A DNA stretch of 64,000 bases, taken from Ancylobacter novellus DSM 506. Lineage in GTDB: Bacteria; Pseudomonadota; Alphaproteobacteria; Rhizobiales; Xanthobacteraceae. This document shows positions 1 to 8,113 of the stretch, piece by piece. Location of the stretch: positions 1,674,001-1,738,000 of the forward strand of contig NC_014217.1 in NCBI RefSeq assembly GCF_000092925.1, read 5' to 3'. The position numbers and the translations under genes are program-made. The notes under the pieces are model-generated. The model was not told the origin of the DNA, did not search any database, and worked only from the letters and a program-made list of their open reading frames with translations. Positions within the stretch are counted from its first letter, which is position 1; every line of letters starts with the position of its first letter.

Positions 1-1494
1 ATGCATCGCGAGCGCATCCGCCAGCCGTCGCTTCTGGACAAGGTCGTCAGCGCGGAGGAGGCCGCTGCCCATATCCGCGACGGCATGACGGTGGGGATGA
101 GCGGCTTCACCCGCGCCGGGGAGGCCAAGGCGGTGCCGCTGGCGCTGGCGCAGCGGGCGAAGACCGAGCCGCTGAAGATCACCCTCATCACCGGCGCCTC
201 GCTCGGCAACGACCTCGACAAGCAGCTGGCCGAGGCGCATGTCCTCGCCCGCCGCATCCCGTTCCAGTCCGATCCGGCGCTGCGCAAGGCGATCAATGCC
301 GGCGAGGTGATGTTCGTCGACCAGCACCTCTCCGAGACGGTGGAGATGCTGCGCACCCGCCAGATGGGTCCGGTCGACGTCGCGGTGATCGAGGCCGTGG
401 CGATCACCGAGCAGGGCGGGATCATCCCGACGACGTCGGTGGGCAATTCTGCGAGCTTCGCCATCCTGGCCGAGAAGGTGATCGTCGAGATCAACCTTTC
501 GCAGCCGACCCTGCTCGAGGGCCTTCACGACATCTACATTCCGACCCGCCGGCCGGTGCGCCATCCCATCCCCGTGGTGGCGCCGGAGAACCGCGTCGGC
601 CTGCCCTTCATCCCGGTGGACCCGGGGAAGATCGCCGCCATCGTCGTCACCTCGAAGCTCGATTCCTCCTCCACCGTGCTGCCGCCGGACGCGGAGACGC
701 GGGCGATCGCCGGCCATCTGACCGAGCTGCTCAAGCACGAGGTGAAGCTCGGCCGGCTGACCGAGACGCTGCAGCCGCTGCAGGCGGGCATCGGCACTAT
801 CGCCAATGCGGTGATGCACGGGCTGATCGACAGCCCGTTCCGCAACCTCACCATGTATTCCGAGGTGCTGCAGGACTCGACCTTCGACCTGTTCGACGCC
901 GGCAAGCTCGACTTCGCCTCCGGCTCCTCGATCACCCTGTCGCAGGCAAAGTACCAGGCGGTGCTGCCGGAGCTTGCCCGCTACAAGCCGAAGCTGGTGC
1001 TGCGCCCGCAGGAGATCAGCAACCACCCGGAGGTCATCCGCCGCCTCGGCGTCATCGCCGTGAACACGGCGCTGGAGTTCGACATCTACGGCAACATCAA
1101 CTCCACCCATGTCGGCGGCACGCAGATGATGAACGGCATCGGCGGCTCCGGCGACTTCGCCCGCAACGCATTCCTCTCCGTCTTCGTTACCAAGTCGGTC
1201 GCCAAGAACGGCGCCATCTCCAGCGTCGTGCCGATGGTGAGCCATGTCGACCACACCGAGCACGACGTCGACATCGTGGTGACGGAGCAGGGGCTGGCGG
1301 ACCTGCGTGGGCTGGCGCCGCGCGAACGGGCGAAGCTGATCATCGCGAATTGCGCCCATCCCGATTATCGCGACGCGCTCGCCGACTATCACGAACGAGC
1401 GCTCGCGCGCGGCGGGCATACGCCGCATCTGATCGAGGAGGCGCTCGGCTGGCACGCGGCGCTGCGCGAGCGCGGCACCATGCGGCGCGGCTGA
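1..1494 (+). CDS. Acetyl-CoA hydrolase/transferase family protein (succinyl-CoA:acetate CoA-transferase type)
   Basis: This cytoplasmic enzyme is predicted to move CoA between acyl-CoA and a carboxylate, typically succinyl-CoA and acetate. The 497 residues match the usual length of the AarC/Ach1/Cat1 group. The catalytic glutamate is likely E288 in the motif MYSEVLQD, which forms the glutamyl-CoA thioester. A glycine-rich CoA-binding loop GIGGSGDF lies at about 379-386. The ATG is the first base of the window, so no ribosome site can be seen. The N-terminus (RIRQPSLLDKV, then a DGMTVGMSGFTRAG segment) looks complete for this family. Exact acyl specificity cannot be told from sequence. Nearby genes do not form an obvious pathway with it. 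Confidence 0.9.
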   Translation: MHRERIRQPSLLDKVVSAEEAAAHIRDGMTVGMSGFTRAGEAKAVPLALAQRAKTEPLKITLITGASLGNDLDKQLAEAHVLARRIPFQSDPALRKAINAGEVMFVDQHLSETVEMLRTRQMGPVDVAVIEAVAITEQGGIIPTTSVGNSASFAILAEKVIVEINLSQPTLLEGLHDIYIPTRRPVRHPIPVVAPENRVGLPFIPVDPGKIAAIVVTSKLDSSSTVLPPDAETRAIAGHLTELLKHEVKLGRLTETLQPLQAGIGTIANAVMHGLIDSPFRNLTMYSEVLQDSTFDLFDAGKLDFASGSSITLSQAKYQAVLPELARYKPKLVLRPQEISNHPEVIRRLGVIAVNTALEFDIYGNINSTHVGGTQMMNGIGGSGDFARNAFLSVFVTKSVAKNGAISSVVPMVSHVDHTEHDVDIVVTEQGLADLRGLAPRERAKLIIANCAHPDYRDALADYHERALARGGHTPHLIEEALGWHAALRERGTMRRG

Positions 1495-1659
1495 GGGGGT
1501 CGGAGGATCCGTCCGGTTCGAGCGATTTCCCGCATGACGAGCGGTTGGCCGGCCGGCTAGTATCATCGTGCCTGTGCGGCGGCGCCGCCGGTGGCTGCGG
1601 ATGCGCAGCTCGAGCTTCGCCGCGGCGCGCCACACGCGCCCGTCACGGGAGTCGCCGGC

Positions 1660-3093
1660 ATGAACCTTTCGCGTCGTTCGCTTTTCCTCGCCGGTGCCGG
1701 GGCGGGCCTCGCCTCTGTGACTTGGCCTGCTACATCGGTGCGCGCCGCCGCGCCGCGCGTGCTGCGGCTGGAGAGCTACCAGATCGAGATCGCCGGCCGG
1801 GCGGCGACCCGCTTCCGCGTCGTGCAGCCGGACGGCACGGAGGGCCTGACCCTCGACGAGGGCGACGAATTCGACGTGCGGGTGGAGAACGGTCTCAACG
1901 AGCTGTCCGGGCTGCACTGGCACGGGTTGGTCGAGCCGTGGCGGCAGGATGGCGTTCCCTATCTCTCGGCCCCGCCGATTGCGCCGGGCGCGAGCGTGGA
2001 TTACCGCTTTCCCGCCCTGCCGACCGGCACGCGCTGGATGCACTCGCATTTCGGACTGCAGGAGCAGAACCTGCTAGCCGTACCGCTGATCATCCGCGAG
2101 GCGTCGGCGATCCGTTCCGGCATACAGGAGGTGGTCATCCTGCTGGAGGACTTCTCCTGGCGGTCGCCCGAGGAAATCCTGGCCGGGCTCCGCAACCCGG
2201 CGCCATCCTCGGGCGGCATGAGCGCGATGCCGGGAATGGCGATGCCGAACACGCCCATGGCCGGGATGGCCATGTCCGGTCCCGACCTGAACGACGTCGA
2301 GTATGACCATTTCCTCGCCAACCGGCGCACGCTCGACGATCCCGATGTCGTCGAGGTGGAAAAGGGGAGCGAGGTGCGGCTGCGCATCATCAACGCCTCC
2401 GCCTCGACCAATTTCACCATCGATGTCGGCCCCGGTGGCGGGAGCCTTCTGACCGTTGACGGCTCGCCGATCCAGCCGGTAAGCGTGCGGCAGGTGCCGC
2501 TCGCCACCGCCCAGCGCGCCGATATCCTCGTGCGCATGCCAGCGGATGGCTCCGCGCTGCCGATCCTCGCGCTGGTCGAGGGCCGCGACCGCCGGGCCGG
2601 AATCGTGCTGCGGCCGAAAGGCGCTTCGGTCGCCAAGCTCAGCGAGACGGGGGATCAGGCTGGACCGCGGCTCACGCTCGACTTCGAGGCTACGCTGCGC
2701 ACCGCTGAGAATTTCGCCGCAAAGCCCGCCGACCGCACCGTCCCCATCGACCTGACCGGCGACATGGCGCGCTATGCCTGGTTCATGCAGGTACACGACA
2801 TGATCGGTCTGCCGGCGACGGCCGAGCGCGGCGAGCGGGTCGAGATCACCATGCGCAACACGACCGGCATGGCGCATCCCATGCACCTGCATGGCCATGT
2901 GTTCCAGGTGGTCGCCATTGATGGAAAGAGATTCGGCGGCGCGGTGCGCGACACCGTGCTGGTGACGCCCAACAGCACCGTCACCATCGCCTTCGACGCC
3001 GACAATCCCGGCCTGTGGGCGTTCCACTGCCACAATCTCTATCACATGGCCGTGGGCATGTTCACGACGCTGGTCTACCGCGGATTCGCGTAG
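1660..3093 (+). CDS. Tat-exported multicopper oxidase (CopA/laccase-like)
   Basis: Three-domain cupredoxin oxidase of 477 residues, probably periplasmic, oxidising Cu(I) or small phenols with O2. The start chosen gives a twin-arginine signal, MNLSRRSLFLAGAGAG, followed by an AxA cleavage region. Reading-frame extension upstream adds nothing family-like. All four copper-binding clusters are present: HWHG (86-89), HSHF (128-131), HPMHLHGH (406-413) and HCHNLYHMAVGM (456-467). The last carries the type-1 Cys, His and Met ligands. A methionine-rich stretch with repeated MPGM/MAGM units begins near residue 187, as in CopA copper-resistance oxidases. No other copper gene is adjacent, so a copper-detoxification role is inferred from the family only. 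Confidence 0.9.
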   Translation: MNLSRRSLFLAGAGAGLASVTWPATSVRAAAPRVLRLESYQIEIAGRAATRFRVVQPDGTEGLTLDEGDEFDVRVENGLNELSGLHWHGLVEPWRQDGVPYLSAPPIAPGASVDYRFPALPTGTRWMHSHFGLQEQNLLAVPLIIREASAIRSGIQEVVILLEDFSWRSPEEILAGLRNPAPSSGGMSAMPGMAMPNTPMAGMAMSGPDLNDVEYDHFLANRRTLDDPDVVEVEKGSEVRLRIINASASTNFTIDVGPGGGSLLTVDGSPIQPVSVRQVPLATAQRADILVRMPADGSALPILALVEGRDRRAGIVLRPKGASVAKLSETGDQAGPRLTLDFEATLRTAENFAAKPADRTVPIDLTGDMARYAWFMQVHDMIGLPATAERGERVEITMRNTTGMAHPMHLHGHVFQVVAIDGKRFGGAVRDTVLVTPNSTVTIAFDADNPGLWAFHCHNLYHMAVGMFTTLVYRGFA

Positions 3094-3178
3094 AGGCCGG
3101 CAGCGGCATTGCGCGCGGCGCCGCGCGGCGGCTAAGGCTGGCGGGCATTCTCCGCCGAGGAGCCAGGTCGAATCGCCC

Positions 3179-3760
3179 ATGTCCCGCCCGCTTCGCCTTT
3201 ATCTCGCCGGACCCGAGGTGTTCCGGCCGGACGCCGCCGCCGAGGGCGAGCGGCTGGCGGCGCTGTGCCGCGAGGCCGGCGCGGAGGGCCTGTTTCCGCT
3301 GCATGCGGACGGCGTTGACATCAGGCAGGCCTGCATCGACATGATCGAGGAGGCCGACGCGCTCGTCGCCAACATCTCGCCCTTCCGCGGCATCCACATG
3401 GACCCCGGCACCGCCTTCGAGGTCGGCTATGCGGAAGCGCGTGGCAAGCCGGTGTTCCTGTGGTCGGACGATCTGCGGTCGCTGGTCGAGCGCGTCCCGG
3501 CCGGTGCCGATGGCCGTGACAGGGAAGGCAACCTCGTCGAGGACGGCGACCGGCCGGAGAACCTGATGATCGTCGATGGCCGCCGTGTCTGGAGGACGCC
3601 GGAGGAGGCGATTGCCGAGGCGATCACTGCGCTTGCCTTCACGATGAAGAATCGCGAGCTGCAGCGCATGGCGCGCTCATATGTCATGCTGGCGCTGGCG
3701 GTGAGCCTGTTCGTGGCTCTCGCCGCCGGTTTCCTCGTCAACCGGCTGGTTGGCTGGTAG
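3179..3760 (+). CDS. Nucleoside 2-deoxyribosyltransferase family protein with C-terminal membrane helix
   Basis: Residues 1 to about 150 form a nucleoside 2-deoxyribosyltransferase-like domain (PF05014): an LYLAGPEVF start, a DALVANISPFRG segment and the DPGTAFEVGYA active-site region with the nucleophilic glutamate. Such enzymes exchange bases on 2'-deoxyribonucleosides or hydrolyse deoxynucleotides. The 193-residue protein is longer than typical members. The extra C-terminus carries one strongly hydrophobic segment (about 165-188) followed by NRLVGW, which predicts a tail anchor. An AGG-containing ribosome site lies about 9 bases before the ATG. The gene appears monocistronic. Substrate is not deducible. 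Confidence 0.8.
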   Translation: MSRPLRLYLAGPEVFRPDAAAEGERLAALCREAGAEGLFPLHADGVDIRQACIDMIEEADALVANISPFRGIHMDPGTAFEVGYAEARGKPVFLWSDDLRSLVERVPAGADGRDREGNLVEDGDRPENLMIVDGRRVWRTPEEAIAEAITALAFTMKNRELQRMARSYVMLALAVSLFVALAAGFLVNRLVGW

Positions 3761-3911
3761 CGCCGTAGCGGCAAGGCGAATCCGCATCCCCGGAACGCTT
3801 CGGTGCGGGCTTTTCGGAACAATTTTCCGCTTTTCGCCGTTGATACAGCGAACAGGCCGGCGGGTCCGCGCCGGCCGGTGCACGAATGGAAGAGGGATAC
3901 GGAGACATATC

Positions 3912-4196
3912 ATGCGCAAGCTGATTCTTGCCGCCTCTGCCCTGGGCATGCTGACCGCCGGCGGCGTCGCCACGGCGTCGGCTCAGTATATGAGTCCCGC
4001 CTATGGGACCTACGTCTATGAGGGCCGCAACGTCTATATGGAGCCTGCTCCGGTCTATACCGAGCGTTACGTCCGCGTGACGCCGCCGCTGGGGCCCAGC
4101 TATGGCTATGAGCCGAGCTATGCCGACCCCTGGTACATGCCCGGCGATCAGGCGATCATCAACCAGGAGCGTGTCAACAGCCGCGCCAGCCGCTGA
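3912..4196 (+). CDS. Small exported tyrosine-rich protein, function unknown
   Basis: This 94-residue protein begins with a clear Sec signal peptide (MRKLILAASALGMLTAGG, cleavage near ASA-QY). The mature part of roughly 70 residues carries eleven tyrosines, many in PxY or xYxY settings, plus prolines, and has no cysteine. I do not recognise a named family. Low complexity suggests an extended, surface or periplasmic peptide. A purine-rich GGAGAC lies just upstream of the ATG. An intrinsic terminator follows about 35 bases after the stop, so it is probably a single-gene transcript. The in-frame region upstream was excluded because it does not encode a plausible signal peptide. Confidence 0.7.
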   Translation: MRKLILAASALGMLTAGGVATASAQYMSPAYGTYVYEGRNVYMEPAPVYTERYVRVTPPLGPSYGYEPSYADPWYMPGDQAIINQERVNSRASR

Positions 4197-4229
4197 CGCT
4201 GTTGACGGCTCGGTTTTGACCGTCTGAGG

Positions 4230-4258
4230 AAAGGGTGGGCCATCGGCCCGCCCTTTTT
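4230..4258 (+). terminator. Intrinsic terminator
   Basis: AAAGGGTGGGCC and GGCCCGCCCTTT form a GC-rich stem with one G-T pair and a 3-base loop, followed by a T run (TTTTT). It sits just after the small tyrosine-rich exported protein gene and ends its transcript. Confidence 0.85.
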
Positions 4259-4387
4259 CGTGCTTACTCATCACGCGTCGGGCTGAGCTTGACGCGCGAG
4301 GCTCGGGGTCTCTTGAATGGTGCGGGCGGATCGTTCGGGGCGGCTTGACCGGACGGTAACCTGCATTTGAGGCATTCGGAGACGGAC

Positions 4388-5644
4388 ATGACGAAGCACG
4401 CCGGCGTACCGGAGACGCTTTCCCACGAGGAGAGGCTGGATCGGTTGGGGGAGGTCGCCGTGCACGTCGGGCTCGGGCTGCGGCCCGGGCAGGAACTCGT
4501 CATGACCGCCTCGATCGACGCCCTGCCGCTGGTGCGCCGGATCACCGAGCATGCCTACAAGGCCGGCGCCAGCCTCGTCACCACGCTGTTCAGCGACGAG
4601 GAGGCGACGCTGATGCGCTTCCGCAACGCGCCGGACGACAGCTTCGATTCGGCCAGTGGCTGGCTCTATGAAGGCATGGCCAATGCCTTCAAGGCGGGCG
4701 CGGCACGCCTCGCCATCTCCGGCGAGAACCCCTCTCTGCTTGCGAACGAGGATCCGGCCAGGGTCTCCCGCGCCAACCGCGCGCGGTCGAAGGCCTATAT
4801 GCCGGCGCTGTCGCTGATCGCCGGCTTCGACATCAACTGGACCATCGTGTCCTACGCGTCGCCCGCCTGGGCCAAGGCGATGTTCCCGGACGACCCGGAG
4901 GACATCGCGGTCGCCAAGCTCTGGCACGCCATCTTCGCCGCCTCACGCGTCGACACACCCGATCCGGTCGCCGCCTGGCAGGAGCACAATGCCGAACTGC
5001 ACGCCCGCACTGCGCGACTAAACTCACGACGCTATGCGGCGCTGCGCTTCCGCGGGCCGGGCACCGACCTTACCGTCGGCCTCGCCGACGAGCATGAATG
5101 GGCGGGCGGCGCCTCGACCGCCAAGAACGGCATCGTCTGCAACGCCAACATCCCGACCGAGGAGGTGTTCACCACCCCGCACAAGGACCGGGTGGACGGC
5201 TATGTTGCGAGCACCAAGCCGCTTTCCTACCAGGGCACGCTGATCGAGGACATCGCGGTGCGCTTCGAGGGTGGGCGGATCATCGAGGCCAAGGCCCGCA
5301 CCGGCGCCGATGTGCTCAACAAGGTGCTGGACACCGACGAAGGCTCGCGCCGCCTCGGGGAGGTGGCGCTGGTGCCGCATTCCTCGCCGATCTCCAAGAG
5401 CGGGCTGCTGTTCTACAACACGCTCTATGACGAGAACGCCGCCAGCCACATCGCCCTCGGCCAGTCCTATTCGAAGTGCTTCATCAACGGCTCGGCGCTG
5501 ACTCCTGAGGAGCTGACCGCGCGCGGCGCGAACTCCAGCCTCATCCACATCGACTGGATGATCGGCTCGGGCGAGGTGGATGTGGACGGCATCACGGCCT
5601 CCGGCGAGGCCGAGCCGGTGATGCGCCGGGGTGAATGGGCCTGA
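4388..5644 (+). CDS. M29-family metallo-aminopeptidase
   Basis: Cytosolic aminopeptidase of 418 residues, close to the length of aminopeptidase T/PepS (peptidase family M29), which uses a two-metal site to remove N-terminal residues. The ligand-bearing motifs are in order: TEEVFTTPH (glutamates 258/259), a VPHSSPISKSG histidine segment, FYNTLYDENAASHIALG, and the final IHIDW. The start at MTKHAGVPETL is preferred because GGAGAC precedes it; an in-frame ATG seven codons upstream lacks a ribosome site. No physiological link to its neighbours is apparent. Confidence 0.9.
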   Translation: MTKHAGVPETLSHEERLDRLGEVAVHVGLGLRPGQELVMTASIDALPLVRRITEHAYKAGASLVTTLFSDEEATLMRFRNAPDDSFDSASGWLYEGMANAFKAGAARLAISGENPSLLANEDPARVSRANRARSKAYMPALSLIAGFDINWTIVSYASPAWAKAMFPDDPEDIAVAKLWHAIFAASRVDTPDPVAAWQEHNAELHARTARLNSRRYAALRFRGPGTDLTVGLADEHEWAGGASTAKNGIVCNANIPTEEVFTTPHKDRVDGYVASTKPLSYQGTLIEDIAVRFEGGRIIEAKARTGADVLNKVLDTDEGSRRLGEVALVPHSSPISKSGLLFYNTLYDENAASHIALGQSYSKCFINGSALTPEELTARGANSSLIHIDWMIGSGEVDVDGITASGEAEPVMRRGEWA

Positions 5645-5762
5645 TGGCCGCTTGCCGCAAGGACTCGCCGGAAGTAGCGGCTTCCTGATGCCGCCGATCT
5701 ATGATGAAGTCGCGCCGCCTCGCGGCCGATCGAATCCGGCTTCGGGAGGGGAGGCCAAGTTC

Positions 5763-7865
5763 ATGTGTCGTTGGCGCGCCTGGTGGAAAGGGCTGCCGGC
5801 CCTTGCCGTAGTGGCGGCCCTCGCCATCGTCTTCGCGCGGGAGCCGGTGGAGAGGAACCTCTCGGCTCGTGCTGAATCGCTGCTGTCCGACATCGGCGAA
5901 TCCTGGGCGCGTGCCCGCTTCGACGGCCGCAATGCGGTGCTCGAAGGCGAGGCGCTGTCGGAGGAGGCGCGGATCAAGGTCCGCGGCGAGATCGCGCGCC
6001 TGTTCGGCGTGCGCACGGTCGAGGACCGCACCACGCTGCTGCCGGAGCGCCGGCCCTTCACCTTCGGTGCCATACGCGACGGCAACCGGCTGCGTCTGGA
6101 AGGCTATGTGCCCTCGAACTATGCCCGCCGACGTATCGCCGAAGCCGCGGCGGAAATGGCCCCTGGCGTGGTGGTGACCGGGGAAAAGGAACTGGTGCGC
6201 GCCCGCGGCGTGCCCGCCGGTGACTTCATCGGCGTCGTCGCCTTCGGCATCCGGCAGCTGGCCAAGATGCAGGCCGGCCGCATCACCATCTCCGACGACG
6301 CTTTCTCCATAGAGGGCAGGGCGCCCGACTTCGCCACCTATGACGCGCTGGAAGTGACGGTGCGCAGCGAACTGCCCGGCGACTTCAAGCTGGCGCGCTT
6401 CGCCGTGCTGCCGCCGGCGGTCTCGCCCTTCATATGGTCGGCCGCGCGTGAACCCGATGGCGTCACGCTCTCGGGCTACATCCCGCTCGGCGACGCCCGG
6501 CGCGCTTTGCTCGACATGGTGCGCGCCGCCGTGCCCGGCGCGGCGATCTCCGACCAGCTGCGGCTCGCCGACGGTGCGCCGCCGACCGATGGCTGGCTCA
6601 AGGCGGTGTCCTTCGCGCTGAATCAGCTCGGCCGCCTGCCGGGCGGCAAGGTGTCGTTGTCGGGCACCACCATCGCCATCGAGGGGACGGCGCCGGACTT
6701 CGCCGCCTATGACGCGCTTGCCGGTGCGCGGCGCAGCGTGCCGGAGGGCTATACGCTCACCCGCTTCGCCGTCGAACCGCCGGCCGCCAACCCCTTCATC
6801 TGGGCCGTGCAGCGCGGCGTGAACGGATTGCGGCTAACCGGCTATGCGCCCTCCGAGGACGCCAAGCGCCTGATCCTCGACGCGGTGCGCGGCGATTTCC
6901 CCGGCGTGCCGGTGAGCGACGAGATGCGCATCGCCTCGGGCGGCCCGGCGGCGGAGGCCTGGGTGGCGGCGACGAGCTTCGGCGTCGACCAGCTCTCCAA
7001 GCTGCGCACCGGCGCCGTGCGGGGCAACGGTACCACCTTGTCGGTGACCGGCGAGGCGCAGGATTCGGCCGCCTACACCACCGTCCAGGCGGCGCTGAGC
7101 CAACCGATCCCGCGCGGCTTCGGCCTGCAGGCGGATGTGCGTCCGCCGGTCGTCTCGCCCTATGTGTTCAGTATGCGCAAGGACGCCGACGGGCTGACCA
7201 TCTCCGGCTTCTTCCCCTCGCCGGACGAGCACCAGCGCCTCGTCGCCGCCGCCAAGGCGCAGTTCCTTGGCGCACCGGTGAACGACGTCTCGGCGCTGGC
7301 ACAAGGGGCGCCGCAGGGCTTCGCCACTGCCGCGATGGCCGCGATGCGCGAGCTTGCCCGGCTCGAAGCCGGCGAGGCCCGTTTCGACGACGCCAAACTC
7401 AAACTGACAGGTACGGCGCTCTATGCCGGCGCGGTGGCGTCGATCCACGCCAATCTCGCCACCGCCCTGCCGCCAGGCTTCGCGCTGGAGGTCACGCTCG
7501 ACGTCACCAGCCGGCACGAGGCGGTCGATCATGCCGCCTGCCAGAAATCGATCAACGAGCTGCTCGACAAGGGCACCATCGTCTTCAAGGGGCAGGGCGC
7601 CGACATCGACCCGGCGAGCCAGGGCCTGCTTGATCACGTGGCCGCGGCAGCGGCGTCCTGTCCGGATACGCTGATCGAGATCACCGTGCGCCAGCCGCAG
7701 ACGACGCCAGCGCTTGCCTCCGCGCGGGCGCAGTCGGTGACGCAGTATCTCGCCGCGGCCGGCATCGCGCCCGACCGGCTGTTCATCGGCGGTCGTCCGG
7801 CGCTTGCCGCCCAGACACCGGAAGCCGGCGCCGGCGCGGCCGGCATCCAGCTTATCGTGAGGTGA
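5763..7865 (+). CDS. BON-repeat/OmpA-like C-terminal domain envelope protein
   Basis: A 700-residue envelope protein. An N-terminal hydrophobic segment (GLPALAVVAALAIVFA) predicts a signal anchor. The body contains four tandem units of about 122 residues, each opening with a PF(T/I)(F/W) or PYVF strand, then a G(Y/F)xPS core and a BON-like fold. These are found near residues 99, 222, 344 and 466. The C-terminus (after about 585) resembles an OmpA/MotB peptidoglycan-binding domain, with FKGQGADIDPASQGLLDHVA and a final GIQLIVR strand. Ribosome site GGGAGGGGAGG precedes the chosen ATG, deciding against the longer upstream reading. BON domains bind phospholipid or other hydrophobic ligands, so an envelope-stabilising role is likely. 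It is followed by two mini membrane-protein genes. Confidence 0.8.
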   Translation: MCRWRAWWKGLPALAVVAALAIVFAREPVERNLSARAESLLSDIGESWARARFDGRNAVLEGEALSEEARIKVRGEIARLFGVRTVEDRTTLLPERRPFTFGAIRDGNRLRLEGYVPSNYARRRIAEAAAEMAPGVVVTGEKELVRARGVPAGDFIGVVAFGIRQLAKMQAGRITISDDAFSIEGRAPDFATYDALEVTVRSELPGDFKLARFAVLPPAVSPFIWSAAREPDGVTLSGYIPLGDARRALLDMVRAAVPGAAISDQLRLADGAPPTDGWLKAVSFALNQLGRLPGGKVSLSGTTIAIEGTAPDFAAYDALAGARRSVPEGYTLTRFAVEPPAANPFIWAVQRGVNGLRLTGYAPSEDAKRLILDAVRGDFPGVPVSDEMRIASGGPAAEAWVAATSFGVDQLSKLRTGAVRGNGTTLSVTGEAQDSAAYTTVQAALSQPIPRGFGLQADVRPPVVSPYVFSMRKDADGLTISGFFPSPDEHQRLVAAAKAQFLGAPVNDVSALAQGAPQGFATAAMAAMRELARLEAGEARFDDAKLKLTGTALYAGAVASIHANLATALPPGFALEVTLDVTSRHEAVDHAACQKSINELLDKGTIVFKGQGADIDPASQGLLDHVAAAAASCPDTLIEITVRQPQTTPALASARAQSVTQYLAAAGIAPDRLFIGGRPALAAQTPEAGAGAAGIQLIVR

Positions 7866-7870
7866 CGGCG

Positions 7871-8008
7871 ATGTGGTTTCTTACGCTCGAGCTCTGGCCC
7901 TATCTCCTCGCCGCGCTCGCTGTCGGTCTGGCGACGGGCTGGCTGAGCGGCTGCAAGCCGCGTTCGCGCTCGATCACGAAGCCGCAGTCGGAGGAGGCCG
8001 CATCGTGA
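7871..8008 (+). CDS. Mini membrane protein 1 (45 residues)
   Basis: This short gene begins five bases after the BON/OmpA stop. It encodes one hydrophobic helix (YLLAALAVGLATGWLSGC) then a basic, serine-rich tail. Its GWLSGC motif resembles GCIAGC in the next gene. The close spacing and GTGA overlap with the following gene support real translation in the same operon. No known family is recognised. It could be an accessory subunit of the upstream envelope protein, which is inference from position only. Confidence 0.6.
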   Translation: MWFLTLELWPYLLAALAVGLATGWLSGCKPRSRSITKPQSEEAAS

Positions 8009-8106
8009 CCCCGTTCGCGCTCGACGTTCTCGTCCTTATGGCAGCAACGTATATTGTCGGCTGCATCGCCGGCTGCTGGCTGCGGCGCGTGCTGACGCGC
8101 CGCTGA
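8005..8106 (+). CDS. Mini membrane protein 2 (33 residues, GTG start)
   Basis: The GTG start overlaps the TGA of the preceding mini gene (GTGA), a typical translational-coupling arrangement. GGAGG lies about 9 bases upstream. The product is a single hydrophobic helix with the motif YIVGCIAGCWLRR and a basic end. It ends only seven bases before the convergent transglycosylase gene stops. The function is unknown. The shared G-x-x-x-G-C pattern with its partner suggests helix packing or duplication. Confidence 0.55.
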   Translation: MTPFALDVLVLMAATYIVGCIAGCWLRRVLTRR

Positions 8107-8113
8107 GTTTTCT

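Noticed and set aside
5631..5762. N-terminal 44-residue extension of the BON/OmpA protein overlapping the aminopeptidase stop
   Set aside because: The internal ATG has a strong GGGAGGGGAGG ribosome site and directly precedes the signal anchor.
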